NCBI RefSeq assembly: GCF_001571005.1
Contig: NZ_BCST01000008.1
Span: 119,647 to 183,646 of the forward strand
Direction: 5' to 3'
DNA length: 64,000 nucleotides
From: Herbiconiux solani NBRC 106740
GTDB taxonomy: Bacteria; Actinomycetota; Actinomycetes; Actinomycetales; Microbacteriaceae
Shown here: positions 1 through 9,751 of the stretch, in pieces
How the letters are laid out: each line of letters begins with the position of its first letter
Numbering within the stretch: the stretch's first letter is position 1
Position numbers and translations under genes: made by a program
Notes under the pieces: generated by a model
Seen by the model: the letters and a program-made list of their open reading frames with translations, nothing else
The model's database searches: none
What the model was told of the DNA's origin: nothing

Positions 1-1124
1 GCTTCGACGTCGCGCTCGACGTCGCCGAGGGCGAGACGCTCGCCGTGCTCGGCCCGAATGGCGCGGGCAAGTCGACCCTCCTCGCCCTGCTCGCCGGACT
101 CCTCCGCCCGGCCGAAGGGCGCGCCGATCTCGACGGCACCGTGCTGTTCGATGTGCCGCCGGCCTCGCGCCGCGGCACCGTGCTGCCGCCGCACCGCCGG
201 GGCGTCTCGCTGCTCGCCCAGGAGGCTCTCCTCTTCCCCCACCTCACCGCGCTCGAGAACGTCGCTTTCGGCCCCCGCTCGCGGCGGGGCGGCGACCGGA
301 GCGCCGACCCCCACACGCTCGCGCGCACCTGGCTCGACGAGGTCGACGCCTCCGGGCTTGCTGGCCGTCGCCCGCACGAGCTCTCCGGCGGCCAGGCCCA
401 GCGCATCGCCGTCGCCCGCGCCCTCGCCTCCGAGCCACGCCTGCTGCTGCTCGACGAACCGATGGCGGCCCTGGATGCGGCGGTCGCCCCCGCCCTCCGC
501 CGCACCCTCCGTCGGGTGCTCGCCGGCCGCACGGCGATCATCGTCACCCACGACATCCTCGACGCGTTCACCCTGGCCGACCGGGTCGTCGTGATGGACG
601 GCGGCCGGATCGTCGACTCCGGCCCCACCCGAACCGTGCTCGACCGCCCGACCAGCCCGTTCCACGCCGGGCTCGCCGGCCTCAACCTGCTCGTCGGCAC
701 GGTCGCCGCGAGCACCCCCGGCGGCGGCGAGGTGGACGTCGAGCTGGACGTCGAGCTGGGCGTCGAGCTGGGCGTCGAGGCTGCCGGAACCCGGGTGCGC
801 GCCCGAGCCGACGCGCCGCTCGAACCGGGCCGACCGGCCGCCGTCGCCATCCGCCCGTCCCACATCACCGTGACCGTGACCCCGCCCGCCACCGACACCA
901 CCACCACCACCACCGCTGCCACCGCCACCGCCACCGAGCCGGGTCACACCGTGCTCGAGGCGCACGTGCTCGACCTCGAACAGCGCGGAGACGTCGTCCG
1001 CCTCCGCACCGAGCACCTGGCGGCCGACCTCACGCCCGGCGAGGCCGCCGCCCTCGACCTCACCGAGGGCCAGCGCGTCTGGTGCCGCTTCGCCCAGGCC
1101 GACGCCCTCGCCTACCCGCGCTGA
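1..1124 (+). CDS. ABC transporter ATP-binding protein, ModC-like (5' partial)
   Basis: Cytoplasmic ATPase of an importer, probably for molybdate or another small oxyanion. The window opens inside the gene; the frame is open from base 3, so the true start lies upstream. Visible in order: Walker A GPNGAGKST (about base 51), the signature LSGGQAQR (about base 381), Walker B LLLLDEPMAALD, and the H-loop in IIVTHD. After about base 690 comes a TOBE/Mop-like C-terminal domain (AVAIRPSHITV), which is typical of ModC and other oxyanion or sugar ATPases. The linker is low-complexity: VEL repeats and a run of Thr/Ala. The permease and binding protein are expected to the left. The molybdate assignment rests on overall layout only; another TOBE-type importer is possible. 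Confidence 0.75.
   Translation, partial: FDVALDVAEGETLAVLGPNGAGKSTLLALLAGLLRPAEGRADLDGTVLFDVPPASRRGTVLPPHRRGVSLLAQEALLFPHLTALENVAFGPRSRRGGDRSADPHTLARTWLDEVDASGLAGRRPHELSGGQAQRIAVARALASEPRLLLLDEPMAALDAAVAPALRRTLRRVLAGRTAIIVTHDILDAFTLADRVVVMDGGRIVDSGPTRTVLDRPTSPFHAGLAGLNLLVGTVAASTPGGGEVDVELDVELGVELGVEAAGTRVRARADAPLEPGRPAAVAIRPSHITVTVTPPATDTTTTTTAATATATEPGHTVLEAHVLDLEQRGDVVRLRTEHLAADLTPGEAAALDLTEGQRVWCRFAQADALAYPR
738..779 (+). repeat. 12-bp tandem repeat inside the ABC ATPase gene
   Basis: Three and a half copies of a 12-base unit (gtcgagctgggc, with one variant base in the first copy) encode VELD/VELG repeats. They sit in the linker between the nucleotide-binding domain and the TOBE part. The copies are in frame, so changes in copy number would only lengthen or shorten the linker. 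Confidence 0.8.
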
Positions 1125-1666
1125 GCCGGAACTGCCCGCCGCGGCCCACGCAGCGTGACCACCGTGTACTCGAGGTTCGCGATCGCGTGCAGCACGCATC
1201 CGGCCCCCACCACCGTCAGCGCGGCGGTCGACAGCACGACGTCGTCGGGCCAGAACGAGGCGACCAGCAGCAGCAACGGGAAGCCGACCATCAGCAGCAC
1301 CGTGCGCACCTTGCCGATCCAGCGCACCGACACGATCCCGGGCTTCCGCACGAGGATCGTGATGCCCAGCACCAGATCGGCGACGAGCAGCACGAGCGCC
1401 ATCCACAGCGGCACGATCCCCGCCAGCACCAGCGTCGCGCAGACCACGAACTGGCTCACCCGGTCGGCGATCGGATCGAGCTTCCTGCCCAGATCGGTGA
1501 TCAGGTCGAAGCGGCGCGCGATGAAGCCGTCGGCCCAGTCGGTGACGCCCAGCACGATCAGCACGACGAGGCCGAGCAGCGGACTCCGGAAGACCAGGAG
1601 CACCACCACGAACAGCGGCGTCAGGATCAGCAGCCGGCCGAAGGAGATCGCGTTGGGGAGGTTCAC
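1112..1666 (-). CDS. CDP-alcohol phosphatidyltransferase family protein
   Basis: Integral membrane enzyme that moves a phosphatidyl group from CDP-diacylglycerol to an alcohol such as glycerol-3-phosphate or inositol phosphate. The full family motif D-x2-DG-x2-AR-x8-G-x3-D-x3-D is present (DWADGFIARRFDLITDLGRK followed by LDPIAD, about residues 45-70). Several hydrophobic helices follow. At 184 aa the length fits PgsA-like enzymes. I chose the GTG at 1666 because it overlaps the stop of the upstream small gene (GTGA), which suggests translational coupling; an upstream in-frame start would run far into that gene. The 3' end overlaps the ABC gene by 13 bp, convergently. The alcohol substrate cannot be read from the sequence. 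Confidence 0.85.
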   Translation of the reverse strand: MNLPNAISFGRLLILTPLFVVVLLVFRSPLLGLVVLIVLGVTDWADGFIARRFDLITDLGRKLDPIADRVSQFVVCATLVLAGIVPLWMALVLLVADLVLGITILVRKPGIVSVRWIGKVRTVLLMVGFPLLLLVASFWPDDVVLSTAALTVVGAGCVLHAIANLEYTVVTLRGPRRAVPAQRG

Positions 1667-1878
1667 GAGTCGGGAAGGGCCTCGGAGGTGATGATCGTGC
1701 CCGTCCACCCGGGCTGCCGGGCGACGAGTTCGGTGAGCTCGGCGTTGATGTACAGGGTGCCGCCGTCGGCGCCCGCGGTGTGGAAGTAGGAGTCGTTGAA
1801 GACGCTGTCGCTGAGCACGACCTTCACGTTCGGATAGGTCTGGATGATGCGCGCGATGGCGCGTTCCGGATCCGGCAC
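1663..1878 (-). CDS. small protein of unknown function (71 aa)
   Basis: A 71-residue soluble protein with a GTG start and a good upstream ribosome site (gaaggga, 8 to 9 bases before it). It contains VKVVLSDSVFNDSYFH and a C-terminal part rich in Thr and Leu. I recognise no family. It is the first gene of a two-gene unit with the CDP-alcohol phosphatidyltransferase; their stop and start codons overlap (GTGA), so co-expression is very likely. Whether it works with that enzyme is unknown. Confidence 0.65.
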   Translation of the reverse strand: MPDPERAIARIIQTYPNVKVVLSDSVFNDSYFHTAGADGGTLYINAELTELVARQPGWTGTIITSEALPDS

Positions 1879-1932
1879 GTCGACTCCCTTCGATAACCTT
1901 GGTTCAGCTTAGTTCTAGGGGGTAACCATCAC

Positions 1933-2265
1933 ATGGAGTTCACGACGGAAACGATCGGCGACGACGTCGCCGTCATCCGCGGTGACGGCCGGCTGAACAT
2001 GGTGTCGGCGCAGCCTCTGCGCGACACCGTGAAGCGAGCGATCGACGCAGGCCGGCACCGCATCGTGGTCGAGTTGAGCCGCGTGCCGTTCATGGATTCG
2101 TCCGGCCTCGGCGCCCTGATCAGCTGCCTCAAGTCGGCGCGCGAGACCGGCGGCGACCTGCGGATCGTCGCTCCCTCGACCCAGGTCTCGATGGTGCTGA
2201 AGCTGTCGAACGTCGACAAGATCCTCACCCCGTACCCCTCGATCGAGGAGGCCTCCCGTGACTGA
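1933..2265 (+). CDS. STAS-domain anti-anti-sigma factor (SpoIIAA/RsbV-like)
   Basis: Single STAS domain of 110 aa. In its unphosphorylated form such a protein binds a partner anti-sigma kinase and frees a sigma factor. The phosphorylation loop is intact: PFMDSSGLGAL (about residues 52-62), with the conserved Ser after Asp. An AGGGGG ribosome site lies about 10 bases before the ATG. The last codons overlap the start of the RsbW-like kinase gene by 8 bp, so the two partners are coupled. The opposing phosphatase gene lies just downstream on the other strand. No sigma factor gene is nearby, so the controlled target is not visible here. Confidence 0.88.
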   Translation: MEFTTETIGDDVAVIRGDGRLNMVSAQPLRDTVKRAIDAGRHRIVVELSRVPFMDSSGLGALISCLKSARETGGDLRIVAPSTQVSMVLKLSNVDKILTPYPSIEEASRD

Positions 2266-2677
2266 GGAGCGCAAGAACCTGGTCTTCTCCTCGCCGCCCG
2301 ACGACGTGGATGCGGTGCACGAGTTCCTGGAATCGGTCTGGACCGCGAACCCCGAGGTGAGCGAGTACGACCGGATGGCGTTCGAGACGGCGCTGATCGA
2401 GCTGGCCTCCAACGTCATCCAGCACGCCTCGGGCGAGGGCGGGGTCACCTGCGTGCTCTCGGTCACGGCCGATGAGACGGGTCTCGTGGCCTCGCTCGCC
2501 GACACGGCCGACGCGGGGGGCATCGTGCTGATGAACCGCGAGATGCCCGACGAGCTGTCCGAGTCCGGTCGCGGGATCGCCCTCATCCAGGCCCTCGTCG
2601 ACGACCTGCGCTACGAGCGGGTCGACGAGCGGAACGTCTGGACCATCTCGCGCGCCCGCGAGGCACAGGCCGAGTAA
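2258..2677 (+). CDS. anti-sigma kinase, RsbW-like (HATPase_c_2)
   Basis: A 139-residue GHKL-fold ATPase. The family binds a sigma factor and phosphorylates its STAS antagonist. The N-box is FETALIELASNVIQHA (about residues 42-57). The G1 region is LADTADAGG, with the usual D but followed by a short loop, and the G2 region is SESGRGIALIQALVD. The start overlaps the STAS gene by 8 bp, as is common for such pairs. Together with the GAF-SpoIIE phosphatase at 2747-4033 it makes a complete partner-switching set apart from the sigma factor. Kinase activity is inferred from the family. Confidence 0.85.
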   Translation: MTEERKNLVFSSPPDDVDAVHEFLESVWTANPEVSEYDRMAFETALIELASNVIQHASGEGGVTCVLSVTADETGLVASLADTADAGGIVLMNREMPDELSESGRGIALIQALVDDLRYERVDERNVWTISRAREAQAE

Positions 2678-2746
2678 TCGGGCGCTAGCGGCTCAGCGGC
2701 TCGGCTGCTCAGCGGCTAGACCCTCAGCAGCTCGCGACCCGGCGGG

Positions 2747-4033
<1,287 letters not shown>

Positions 4034-4036
4034 GCC

Positions 4037-4543
4037 CTAAGCGTAACCGCCGCCCGCCCCCGTGCGGGGGTCGAGGCGGAAGATGCGGAGCGTCCGGCCC
4101 GACGCCCGCTCGTAGCCGCGGTAGCCGGGCCACTGCTGTTCGATGAAGGCCCAGACCGCTTCTCGCTCGTCGTCGTCGACGAGGTGGGCCCGCACCGGGA
4201 CGGGGCGGCCGTGCACGACGACCTCGGCATCCGGATGCGCGATCAGGTTCGCGCTCCAGGCCGGGTGTGCGGCGCCGGCGAAGTTGCTGCCGGTCACGAG
4301 CATCCGGCCATCCGGTTCGGGCACGTACATCAGCTCGGTCTCGCGGGCTAGGCCCGACTTCGCCCCGGTCGTGCGCAGCACGAGCGACGGGACGAGCAGT
4401 CCGCTCAGCTGCACGCGGCCGCGCGTCAGGAACCGGATCGCCCGCTCGAGCGGGGGCATGATCGTCGGGCCGACGCGCCGGAAGAAGCGGGTTCGGGAGA
4501 ACCGGGCGACGGCGACCCGGATGCCGCGGACGAGAGAGGCCAT
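4037..4543 (-). CDS. nitroreductase-fold, deazaflavin (F420)-dependent oxidoreductase family protein
   Basis: A 168-residue protein of the Ddn/DUF385 (F420H2-dependent quinone reductase) family. Recognised by the pattern LVLRTTGAKSG (about residues 53-63), then LVTGSNFAGAAHPAWSANL with the typical 'NPxWxxNL'-like segment, followed by a segment of VHGRPVPVRA type. Members bind F420 (some bind other flavins or none known) and reduce quinones or other electron acceptors. It probably heads an operon with the GAF-SpoIIE phosphatase. Whether this organism makes F420 cannot be seen from the window. Confidence 0.8.
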   Translation of the reverse strand: MASLVRGIRVAVARFSRTRFFRRVGPTIMPPLERAIRFLTRGRVQLSGLLVPSLVLRTTGAKSGLARETELMYVPEPDGRMLVTGSNFAGAAHPAWSANLIAHPDAEVVVHGRPVPVRAHLVDDDEREAVWAFIEQQWPGYRGYERASGRTLRIFRLDPRTGAGGGYA

Positions 4544-4611
4544 GCCTCCATCATGCGCCCGCGGTCATCCGGGTGCGCCGGCCCGACGTGAACCAGGCCG
4601 GCGTGCGCCGA

Positions 4612-5622
4612 TCAGTACCAGTTGACCGACTGCGAGTGCGACCAGGCCGAGCAGGGCGTGCCGTAGCCGCGCTTGATGTAGTCCAGGCCCCACTGGATCT
4701 GGGTGACCGCGTTGCTCTGCCAGTCGTCGGCGACGGTGCCCATCTTGCTGCCGGGGAGGGCCTGCGGGATGCCGTAGGCACCGCTCGAGGCGTTCTCGGC
4801 CTGGTAGTTCCAGCCCGACTCCTTCGACCAGAGCGAGCTCAGGCACTGGAACTGGTCGCTGCCCCAGCCGTACTGGTTCGAGGCCATGTCGGCGGCGACG
4901 TCGCGGGCGCCGTCCGGGGTGTTGGCCCGGGCGAGACGGTCGGCGGCGGCCTGAGCCGCGGCGGCGGCATCGGCGGCAGCCTGCGCGGCGGCCTCGGCGG
5001 CGGCCTTGTCGACGGCGGCGGCCTGCAGGGTGGCCTGCGTGGTCGCGGCGGCGGCCGAGTTGGTGAGCGTCTGCACGGTCGTGGTGTCGAGGTACGGGTA
5101 GTTCGCGAGCGAGGCGACCGAGGCGATCAGCGGGGTCGTGTCGACCTTGCCGTTGACCGAGGCGAGCACCTGGTTGGCCGAGCTCACGGTCTGGGCGGCG
5201 CGGGTCTCGGCGCGATCCTTCGTGCGCTCGAGCAGCTCGTTCGGCGACTCCTCCGGGGCCGCGACCGAGATGGTCGTGCTGATGCTCGACGCGTTCGTGG
5301 TGCCGACCGAGGTCTCGGCGTTGGCGATGGCGGGGTGCACGACCGAGGCCGCGGTGACCAGGACCGCGGCGGCGGCGACCGACCCGATGGGGCCGAGCAC
5401 GTGGGCCGCGCGGCGCAGGCGGTGCCGGCGGTCGTGCTGGCGGATCGCCTTGCGGCTGTCGAACGAGGAGGGTCGGCGGGCCGCGATGATCGCGTTCTCG
5501 CCGGTGTCCGTGGAGAGGAACTGCACCGGGGCGTCCGGAGCGCCGATGCCGGAGCCGGCGGTCGGGGCGAGGGAGGTGGTGCGTTTCTTCGATGAGGGTG
5601 AGGCGGGCGTTGCGTTGGGCAT
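4612..5622 (-). CDS. secreted transglycosylase-like wall hydrolase (Apf-type C-terminus)
   Basis: A 336-residue exported protein. A basic stretch (RRHRLRRAA) precedes one hydrophobic segment at about residues 70-98, so it has an unusually long cytoplasmic N-tail or an internal signal anchor. A long Ala/Thr-rich helical region follows, then an SLT-like domain over the last 100 residues with a candidate catalytic Glu in SLWSKESGW and the terminal SVNWY seen in aggregation-promoting-factor proteins. It probably cleaves peptidoglycan. The ATG at 5622 was chosen because it is the first good start after a run of low-quality sequence and has GGAA upstream; the frame stays open far upstream, which I regard as chance. 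Confidence 0.8.
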   Translation of the reverse strand: MPNATPASPSSKKRTTSLAPTAGSGIGAPDAPVQFLSTDTGENAIIAARRPSSFDSRKAIRQHDRRHRLRRAAHVLGPIGSVAAAAVLVTAASVVHPAIANAETSVGTTNASSISTTISVAAPEESPNELLERTKDRAETRAAQTVSSANQVLASVNGKVDTTPLIASVASLANYPYLDTTTVQTLTNSAAAATTQATLQAAAVDKAAAEAAAQAAADAAAAAQAAADRLARANTPDGARDVAADMASNQYGWGSDQFQCLSSLWSKESGWNYQAENASSGAYGIPQALPGSKMGTVADDWQSNAVTQIQWGLDYIKRGYGTPCSAWSHSQSVNWY

Positions 5623-6084
5623 GGTTTCCAATGGTTCGGCCAATGGGTGCGGGCGCGCGCGAGCGGTCGGCTGCACTCCGGCCGCGGAAACGGGCGCGCT
5701 GCAAAAGGGCGGCGCACGCGCGGGGGAACAGGGGCTGAGGGGGGTCGGCGCCCTGCCGCGGCGATTGGCGGTGACGGTCGATGTCGGGTTGTTCCAGAAG
5801 CCGTCTCGGCTCCGGCGTGACGCTCGCACCGGGGGCCGGATGATCGGGTTGGCCGGCGGGCAAACGATTGAAGCAACAAGTATCGACGCTCTTCCTGAAA
5901 GAAATCTCCATGCGCCGTAATGCGTCACCTGTCGCTCAGCCGCGCGAAGCCGCCATCGGGCTCGGCACGACCGGCCGGAGCAGGTGGGAAAGCGCCCGCA
6001 GGACTGTGCACGGGGGCCGGATCGGCGCACGATGGAGAGCACGGTGAAACCACCGCCCTCGCCCCTGCGACGAACGGATACATC
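5623..6084. other. divergent intergenic region, about 460 bp
   Basis: Separates the wall hydrolase (minus) from the small membrane-associated protein (plus). It must hold both promoters. The minus-strand leader is long and GC-rich. I compared it by eye with the c-di-AMP (ydaO) leader that precedes many actinobacterial wall-hydrolase genes and did not find the conserved blocks. A short open frame at 6032-6088 overlaps the start at 6085 but has nothing else to support it. No clear -10/-35 pair could be assigned. Confidence 0.5.
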
Positions 6085-6309
6085 ATGAACAAGATCCTCC
6101 TGCTCCTGGCCTTCGGCGCCGGCTACGTCCTCGGCACCCGCGCGGGCCGCCGTCGGTACGAGCAGATCCGCGCCAAGGCCAAGGACTTCTGGAACGACGA
6201 GCACGTCCAGTCGGCCGTGCACTCCGCCGGCGAGGCCGTCGAGTCGGCCGCGGGCAAGGCCGCCGACAAAGCGGGCGACCTCATCGGCAAGGTACGCTCG
6301 GCGAACTGA
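6085..6309 (+). CDS. small membrane-anchored protein, YtxH-like
   Basis: A 74-residue protein. One N-terminal hydrophobic helix (ILLLLAFGAGYVLGTRAG, about residues 4-21) is followed by a basic patch (RRRYEQIR) and an Ala/Lys-rich amphipathic tail (AAGKAADKAGDLIGKV). The glycine-containing helix with 'GYxxGTRAGR' is widespread in small envelope-stress proteins of actinobacteria. No enzymatic motif. It lies 32 bp upstream of the DUF3618 gene on the same strand, so the two are probably an operon acting at the membrane. Confidence 0.75.
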   Translation: MNKILLLLAFGAGYVLGTRAGRRRYEQIRAKAKDFWNDEHVQSAVHSAGEAVESAAGKAADKAGDLIGKVRSAN

Positions 6310-6341
6310 CGCTATCCCCCGATCCCCCGAGGAGTCCCGAC

Positions 6342-6719
6342 GTGGCGAAGAAGAAGTCCGAGCCGGACAACCAGCAGCTCAGCGTCCCCGCCGCCGTGAC
6401 CCAGGTCGCCCGGGGGGTCGTCACGGCCCGCGCGGTCAAGACGAACGAGCGCGACGAGGATGCGGAGCCGGCCCCCAAGCGGAGCCGCGCCGAGCTGCAG
6501 GCCGACATCAAGGCCAGCCGCGCCGAACTCACCGGTGTGCTCGACGAGATCCAGCAGCGCCTCGACGTCCCGGCCAGGGCTCAGGAGATCGCCGGCGACT
6601 TCCGCGCCGATCCGATGACGGCGGCGCGCACCCACAAGAAGACGACGGCGACCGCAGTCGTCCTCGTGGCCGCCGTCGGCACCGGTATCGGCTTCCTCAT
6701 CCGCGCGATCGTGAAGTGA
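6342..6719 (+). CDS. DUF3618 domain-containing membrane protein
   Basis: A 125-residue protein. The DUF3618 core is visible as RSRAELQADIKASRAELTG with VLDEIQQRL after it (about residues 47-76), followed by a C-terminal transmembrane helix (TAVVLVAAVGTGIGFLIRAI). The N-terminus is hydrophilic and disordered. GTG start, preceded by GAGGAG at a good distance. Function unknown; the family often sits beside phage-shock-like or YtxH-type small membrane proteins, as here. The 3' end overlaps the convergent antiporter gene by 23 bp. Confidence 0.85.
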   Translation: MAKKKSEPDNQQLSVPAAVTQVARGVVTARAVKTNERDEDAEPAPKRSRAELQADIKASRAELTGVLDEIQQRLDVPARAQEIAGDFRADPMTAARTHKKTTATAVVLVAAVGTGIGFLIRAIVK

Positions 6720-7890
6720 CCGCGGCCTGACGCGACCGCACCCGCTGCTTGAACCAGCGGGTGTCCGGGATGCGCGCGAGGAACGGTCCGACCACGACCG
6801 TGATCAGCACGTACCCCGTGGCCAGCGGCGCCAGCCGCGGCTCGATCCCGGCGCTGACCGCGAGCCCGGCGATCACGATCGAGAACTCGCCGCGCGGTGT
6901 GAGCGAGAGGCCCGCCCGCCAGCGACCGGGGATCCCGATGCCGCCCCGGCGCGCGGCCAGGTACCCCGTCGCGACCTTCGTCGCCATGGTCAGGATCGCC
7001 AGCAGCGCCGCCGGTACGAGCATGGAGACCAGCTCGGACGCATCCGTCGCCAGCCCGAAGAAGACGAAGAACACGGCGGCGAACAGATCGCGGAGCGGCG
7101 TCAGCACCTGGCTGGCCTGGTGCGCGACCTTGCCCGACACCGCGATCCCGACCAGGAACGCGCCCACCGCCGACGAGACGTTCACCTCGGCCGCGACGCC
7201 GGCGACGAGCATCGTGAGCCCGAGCACGCCGAGCAGCAGGGGCTCGGGATGCTCGGCCGTGAAGATCCGCGAGATGAACCGCCCGTAGCGCAGCGCCACG
7301 AACAGGATCGCGGCCACCACCCCGACCGCGATCGCGACCGTCACGGCGCCCTGCACGAGGCTCACGCCGACGACCAGCGCGGCGAGGATCGGCAGGTAGA
7401 ACGCCATCGCGAGGTCTTCGATCACCAGGATGGCGAGCACGATCGGCGTCTCGCGGTTGCTCAGCCGGCCGAGGTCGCGGAGCATCTTGGCCACGACCCC
7501 TGACGACGAGACCCAGGTCACGCCCGCCAGCGCGACCGCCGCCACCGGACCCCAGCCGAGCACGAGAGCGAGCACCGCACCGGGCAGCGCGTTGAAGACC
7601 GCATCCAGGAGCCCGGCTACCCGCGACTGCTTGAGGTTGCTCAGCAGCTCCTGGGCCGTGTACTCGAGCCCCAGCAGGGCGAGCAGCAGGATGACCCCGA
7701 TCTCGGAGCCGACCTCGAAGAAGTCGGCGCTCGCGTCGAGCGGGATGAAGCCGCCGTTGCCGAACAGCAGGCCGACGAGCAGGTAGAACGGGATCGGCGA
7801 GATCCCGATGCGGAGCGCCAGTCGCCCGAGCAGGCTCATGCCGAGCAGGAGAGCGCCGACCTCGATCAGGATCACCGTCGTCTCGTGCAC
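6697..7890 (-). CDS. cation:proton antiporter of the CPA2/KhtU type
   Basis: A 397-residue membrane protein with about 12 hydrophobic helices. It has the CPA2 signature region VTWVSSSGVVAKMLRDL and, in the sixth helix, VLAILVIEDLAMAFYLPIL with the conserved Asp. Such transporters exchange K+ (or Na+) for H+. The regulatory TrkA-C protein gene lies 10 bp upstream on the same strand, the arrangement of Bacillus khtT-khtU, so K+/H+ exchange is the best guess. The protein has no soluble RCK domain of its own, consistent with control by the separate partner. Confidence 0.86.
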   Translation of the reverse strand: MHETTVILIEVGALLLGMSLLGRLALRIGISPIPFYLLVGLLFGNGGFIPLDASADFFEVGSEIGVILLLALLGLEYTAQELLSNLKQSRVAGLLDAVFNALPGAVLALVLGWGPVAAVALAGVTWVSSSGVVAKMLRDLGRLSNRETPIVLAILVIEDLAMAFYLPILAALVVGVSLVQGAVTVAIAVGVVAAILFVALRYGRFISRIFTAEHPEPLLLGVLGLTMLVAGVAAEVNVSSAVGAFLVGIAVSGKVAHQASQVLTPLRDLFAAVFFVFFGLATDASELVSMLVPAALLAILTMATKVATGYLAARRGGIGIPGRWRAGLSLTPRGEFSIVIAGLAVSAGIEPRLAPLATGYVLITVVVGPFLARIPDTRWFKQRVRSRQAAVTSRSRG

Positions 7891-7900
7891 GGCGCTCCTC

Positions 7901-8395
7901 TCAGTCCGGCCCGTTGGCGATGATGCGGCTGAGGGCGTCGAGCCCCTCGCGGATGCCGACCGCCACGATCACGTCGCCCGGCCGCAGGATCTCGGCGGGC
8001 GTCGGCGACGGCATCACGGTCGTGCCGCGCACCAGCGCCACGATCGAGACCCGGGTGCGCGTGCGCGCCTTCGTGTCGCCGAGCGGGCGGTTGAGGTAGG
8101 GCGAGTCGGTGGGCAGCAGCAGCTGCTCGGTGTAGAGCCCGGCCACGTCGCCGGCGAGGCTGGTGAGCCGCGTCATCGAGATCGAGCTGCCGAGCAGGTC
8201 GGCGAGCGCCGCCGCCTCGTCGTCGGTGAGCTCGACCGAGTCGCTCGAGGAGTCCGGGTCGTCCTCGTCGACGAAGGCCAGGTCGTGGTCGCCGTCGCGG
8301 TGCGACACCACGCTCACCCGCCGACCGGTGCCGGTCAGCAGATCGTGACGGACGCCGATGCCCGGCAGGTCGACCTTCTCGATGCGCACTCCCAC
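7901..8395 (-). CDS. TrkA-C domain regulatory subunit, KhtT-like
   Basis: A 164-residue soluble protein. The N-terminal half (IEKVDLPGIGVRHDL, then an acidic loop DEDDPDSSSD) matches the AmhM/KhtT N-domain; the C-terminal half is an RCK_C/TrkA_C domain ending LRPGDVIVAVGIREGLDAL. KhtT binds nucleotides such as c-di-AMP and controls the antiporter KhtU. Here the antiporter gene starts 10 bp downstream. The long acidic insert (about residues 40-58) is specific to actinobacterial versions as far as I can recall; its role is not known to me. Confidence 0.83.
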   Translation of the reverse strand: MGVRIEKVDLPGIGVRHDLLTGTGRRVSVVSHRDGDHDLAFVDEDDPDSSSDSVELTDDEAAALADLLGSSISMTRLTSLAGDVAGLYTEQLLLPTDSPYLNRPLGDTKARTRTRVSIVALVRGTTVMPSPTPAEILRPGDVIVAVGIREGLDALSRIIANGPD

Positions 8396-8416
8396 GAGGA
8401 CACGGTAGCAGCGGGC

Positions 8417-9658
8417 TCAGCCCGCCGCGGGCTCCGGATCCGGCTTGCGCGTCTCGACGGCGTCGTGCGGCTCGTGCTCGGGGCCGGACCAGACCTTGAC
8501 GATCGCCCAGGCGACGGCCGCGATCGGCACCGAGAGCACGGCGCCGATGATGCCGCCGAGGATGGTGCCCGCGGTCAGGGCCACGAGGATGACGAGCGGA
8601 TGCAGTTTCAGCGACTGCGCCATCACGACCGGCTGCAGGAAGTTGCCCTCCAGCTGGTTCACCCCGATCACGATGATGACCACGATCAGCGCGACGACCG
8701 GCCCGTTCGCCACCAGGGCGACCAGAGCGGCGAGCACGCCGGCGAGCGTCGCACCGACGATCGGGATGAACGCGCCGATGAACACGATGATCGCCAGCGG
8801 CAGGGCCAGCGGCACCTGCAGGATCGCCAGCCCGATGCCGATCGCGGCGGCGTCGACGAAGGCGATGATCGCGGTGCCCCGCACGTACCCGCCGAACACG
8901 CGGACCGCGGTGGAGCCGATCCGCTCGCCGCGCGCGTGCCGGTAGCCGCGGAAGGGGCTGATCAGGAAGCGCCAGATCCGCCCGCCGTCCTTGAGGAAGA
9001 AGAAGAGGATGACGACCATGAGCACCGCGCCCGTGATCACCTCACCGGCCGCCGAGACCCCGGCGAGCGCTCCCGTGCCGAACTGGCTGCTCGTCAGGAA
9101 GCCGGTCACCGCATCCCGCGCCCCGTCGATCTGCGACTGGTCGATGTCGATCGGCAGGCCGACGATGAAGCCGTGCAGGTCGTCGATGCCCTGCGACGCC
9201 GAGTCGCCGAGCGAGGACCACTGGCCGCGCACCGCGAAGACGATCAAGGTGATCAGGCCGCCGATCACCACGATGCCGGCGACCAGGGTGATCCAGGTCG
9301 CGAGCATCGACGAGAGGCCGTGGCGGCGGAAGAAGTTCATCAGCGGGTTGAGCGCCGACGCCAGGATGAGGGCGATCAGCACCGGGATCACCACGAGCTT
9401 GAGCTGCACGAGCGCGAACACGACCACCGCGGCCAGCGTGAGCACGATCAGGATCTGGATGCTGCGGATGCTGAGCTCGCCGAACTTGTCGGTGAGCAGG
9501 TCGCGGAGCGAGGCGCGGCGGCCGGGGGGTGTCGGCGTCTGCGCGGACGGCGTAGCGGGCGTCTGCGTGGCGGGCGCCTGCGCGGGCGGCGCCTGCGCGC
9601 TCGGCGTCGCTGCGTCGGGTGCCGGTGAGGATGCGGAGGCGGATGGTTCGGTCGGCAT
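8417..9658 (-). CDS. AI-2E family transporter (UPF0118 permease)
   Basis: A 413-residue membrane protein. The N-terminal 50 residues are a Pro/Ala/Thr-rich tail made of short repeats (PPAQAPATQTPATPSAQTP). About eight helices follow, with the family hallmarks: an N-terminal pair, a large soluble loop (about 120-190), and the C-terminal block IGVNQLEGNFLQPVVMAQSL with LHPLVILVALTAGTILGG. Despite the name, known members include Na+/H+ exchangers as well as the putative AI-2 exporter TqsA, so the substrate is open. Confidence 0.85.
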   Translation of the reverse strand: MPTEPSASASSPAPDAATPSAQAPPAQAPATQTPATPSAQTPTPPGRRASLRDLLTDKFGELSIRSIQILIVLTLAAVVVFALVQLKLVVIPVLIALILASALNPLMNFFRRHGLSSMLATWITLVAGIVVIGGLITLIVFAVRGQWSSLGDSASQGIDDLHGFIVGLPIDIDQSQIDGARDAVTGFLTSSQFGTGALAGVSAAGEVITGAVLMVVILFFFLKDGGRIWRFLISPFRGYRHARGERIGSTAVRVFGGYVRGTAIIAFVDAAAIGIGLAILQVPLALPLAIIVFIGAFIPIVGATLAGVLAALVALVANGPVVALIVVIIVIGVNQLEGNFLQPVVMAQSLKLHPLVILVALTAGTILGGIIGAVLSVPIAAVAWAIVKVWSGPEHEPHDAVETRKPDPEPAAG

Positions 9659-9751
9659 ACGACAACCTTGACACGGCGGGGTCGTGACCGCCCGCAGCCT
9701 GGCACGCTACCCTCGGCAGCAGGGAGCCCTCGGAGCCGGGAGGAGAGCACC

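Noticed and set aside
738..779. Tandem repeats as a CRISPR array
   Set aside because: Units are contiguous, in frame and without spacers.
5623..5920. Possible c-di-AMP (ydaO-type) riboswitch before the wall hydrolase
   Set aside because: Many actinobacterial wall-hydrolase genes have one, but the conserved blocks (such as the GACAGCTAACC-like segment) were not found in the minus-strand leader; only a faint likeness at one place.
6032..6088. 18-codon open frame overlapping the start at 6085
   Set aside because: No ribosome site, Pro-rich random composition, no conservation evidence.
4612..6222. Extension of the wall-hydrolase frame to a 536-residue protein
   Set aside because: The upstream 200 codons are Arg/Pro/Ala-rich without features and pass through the promoter region; the ATG at 5622 gives a sensible protein.
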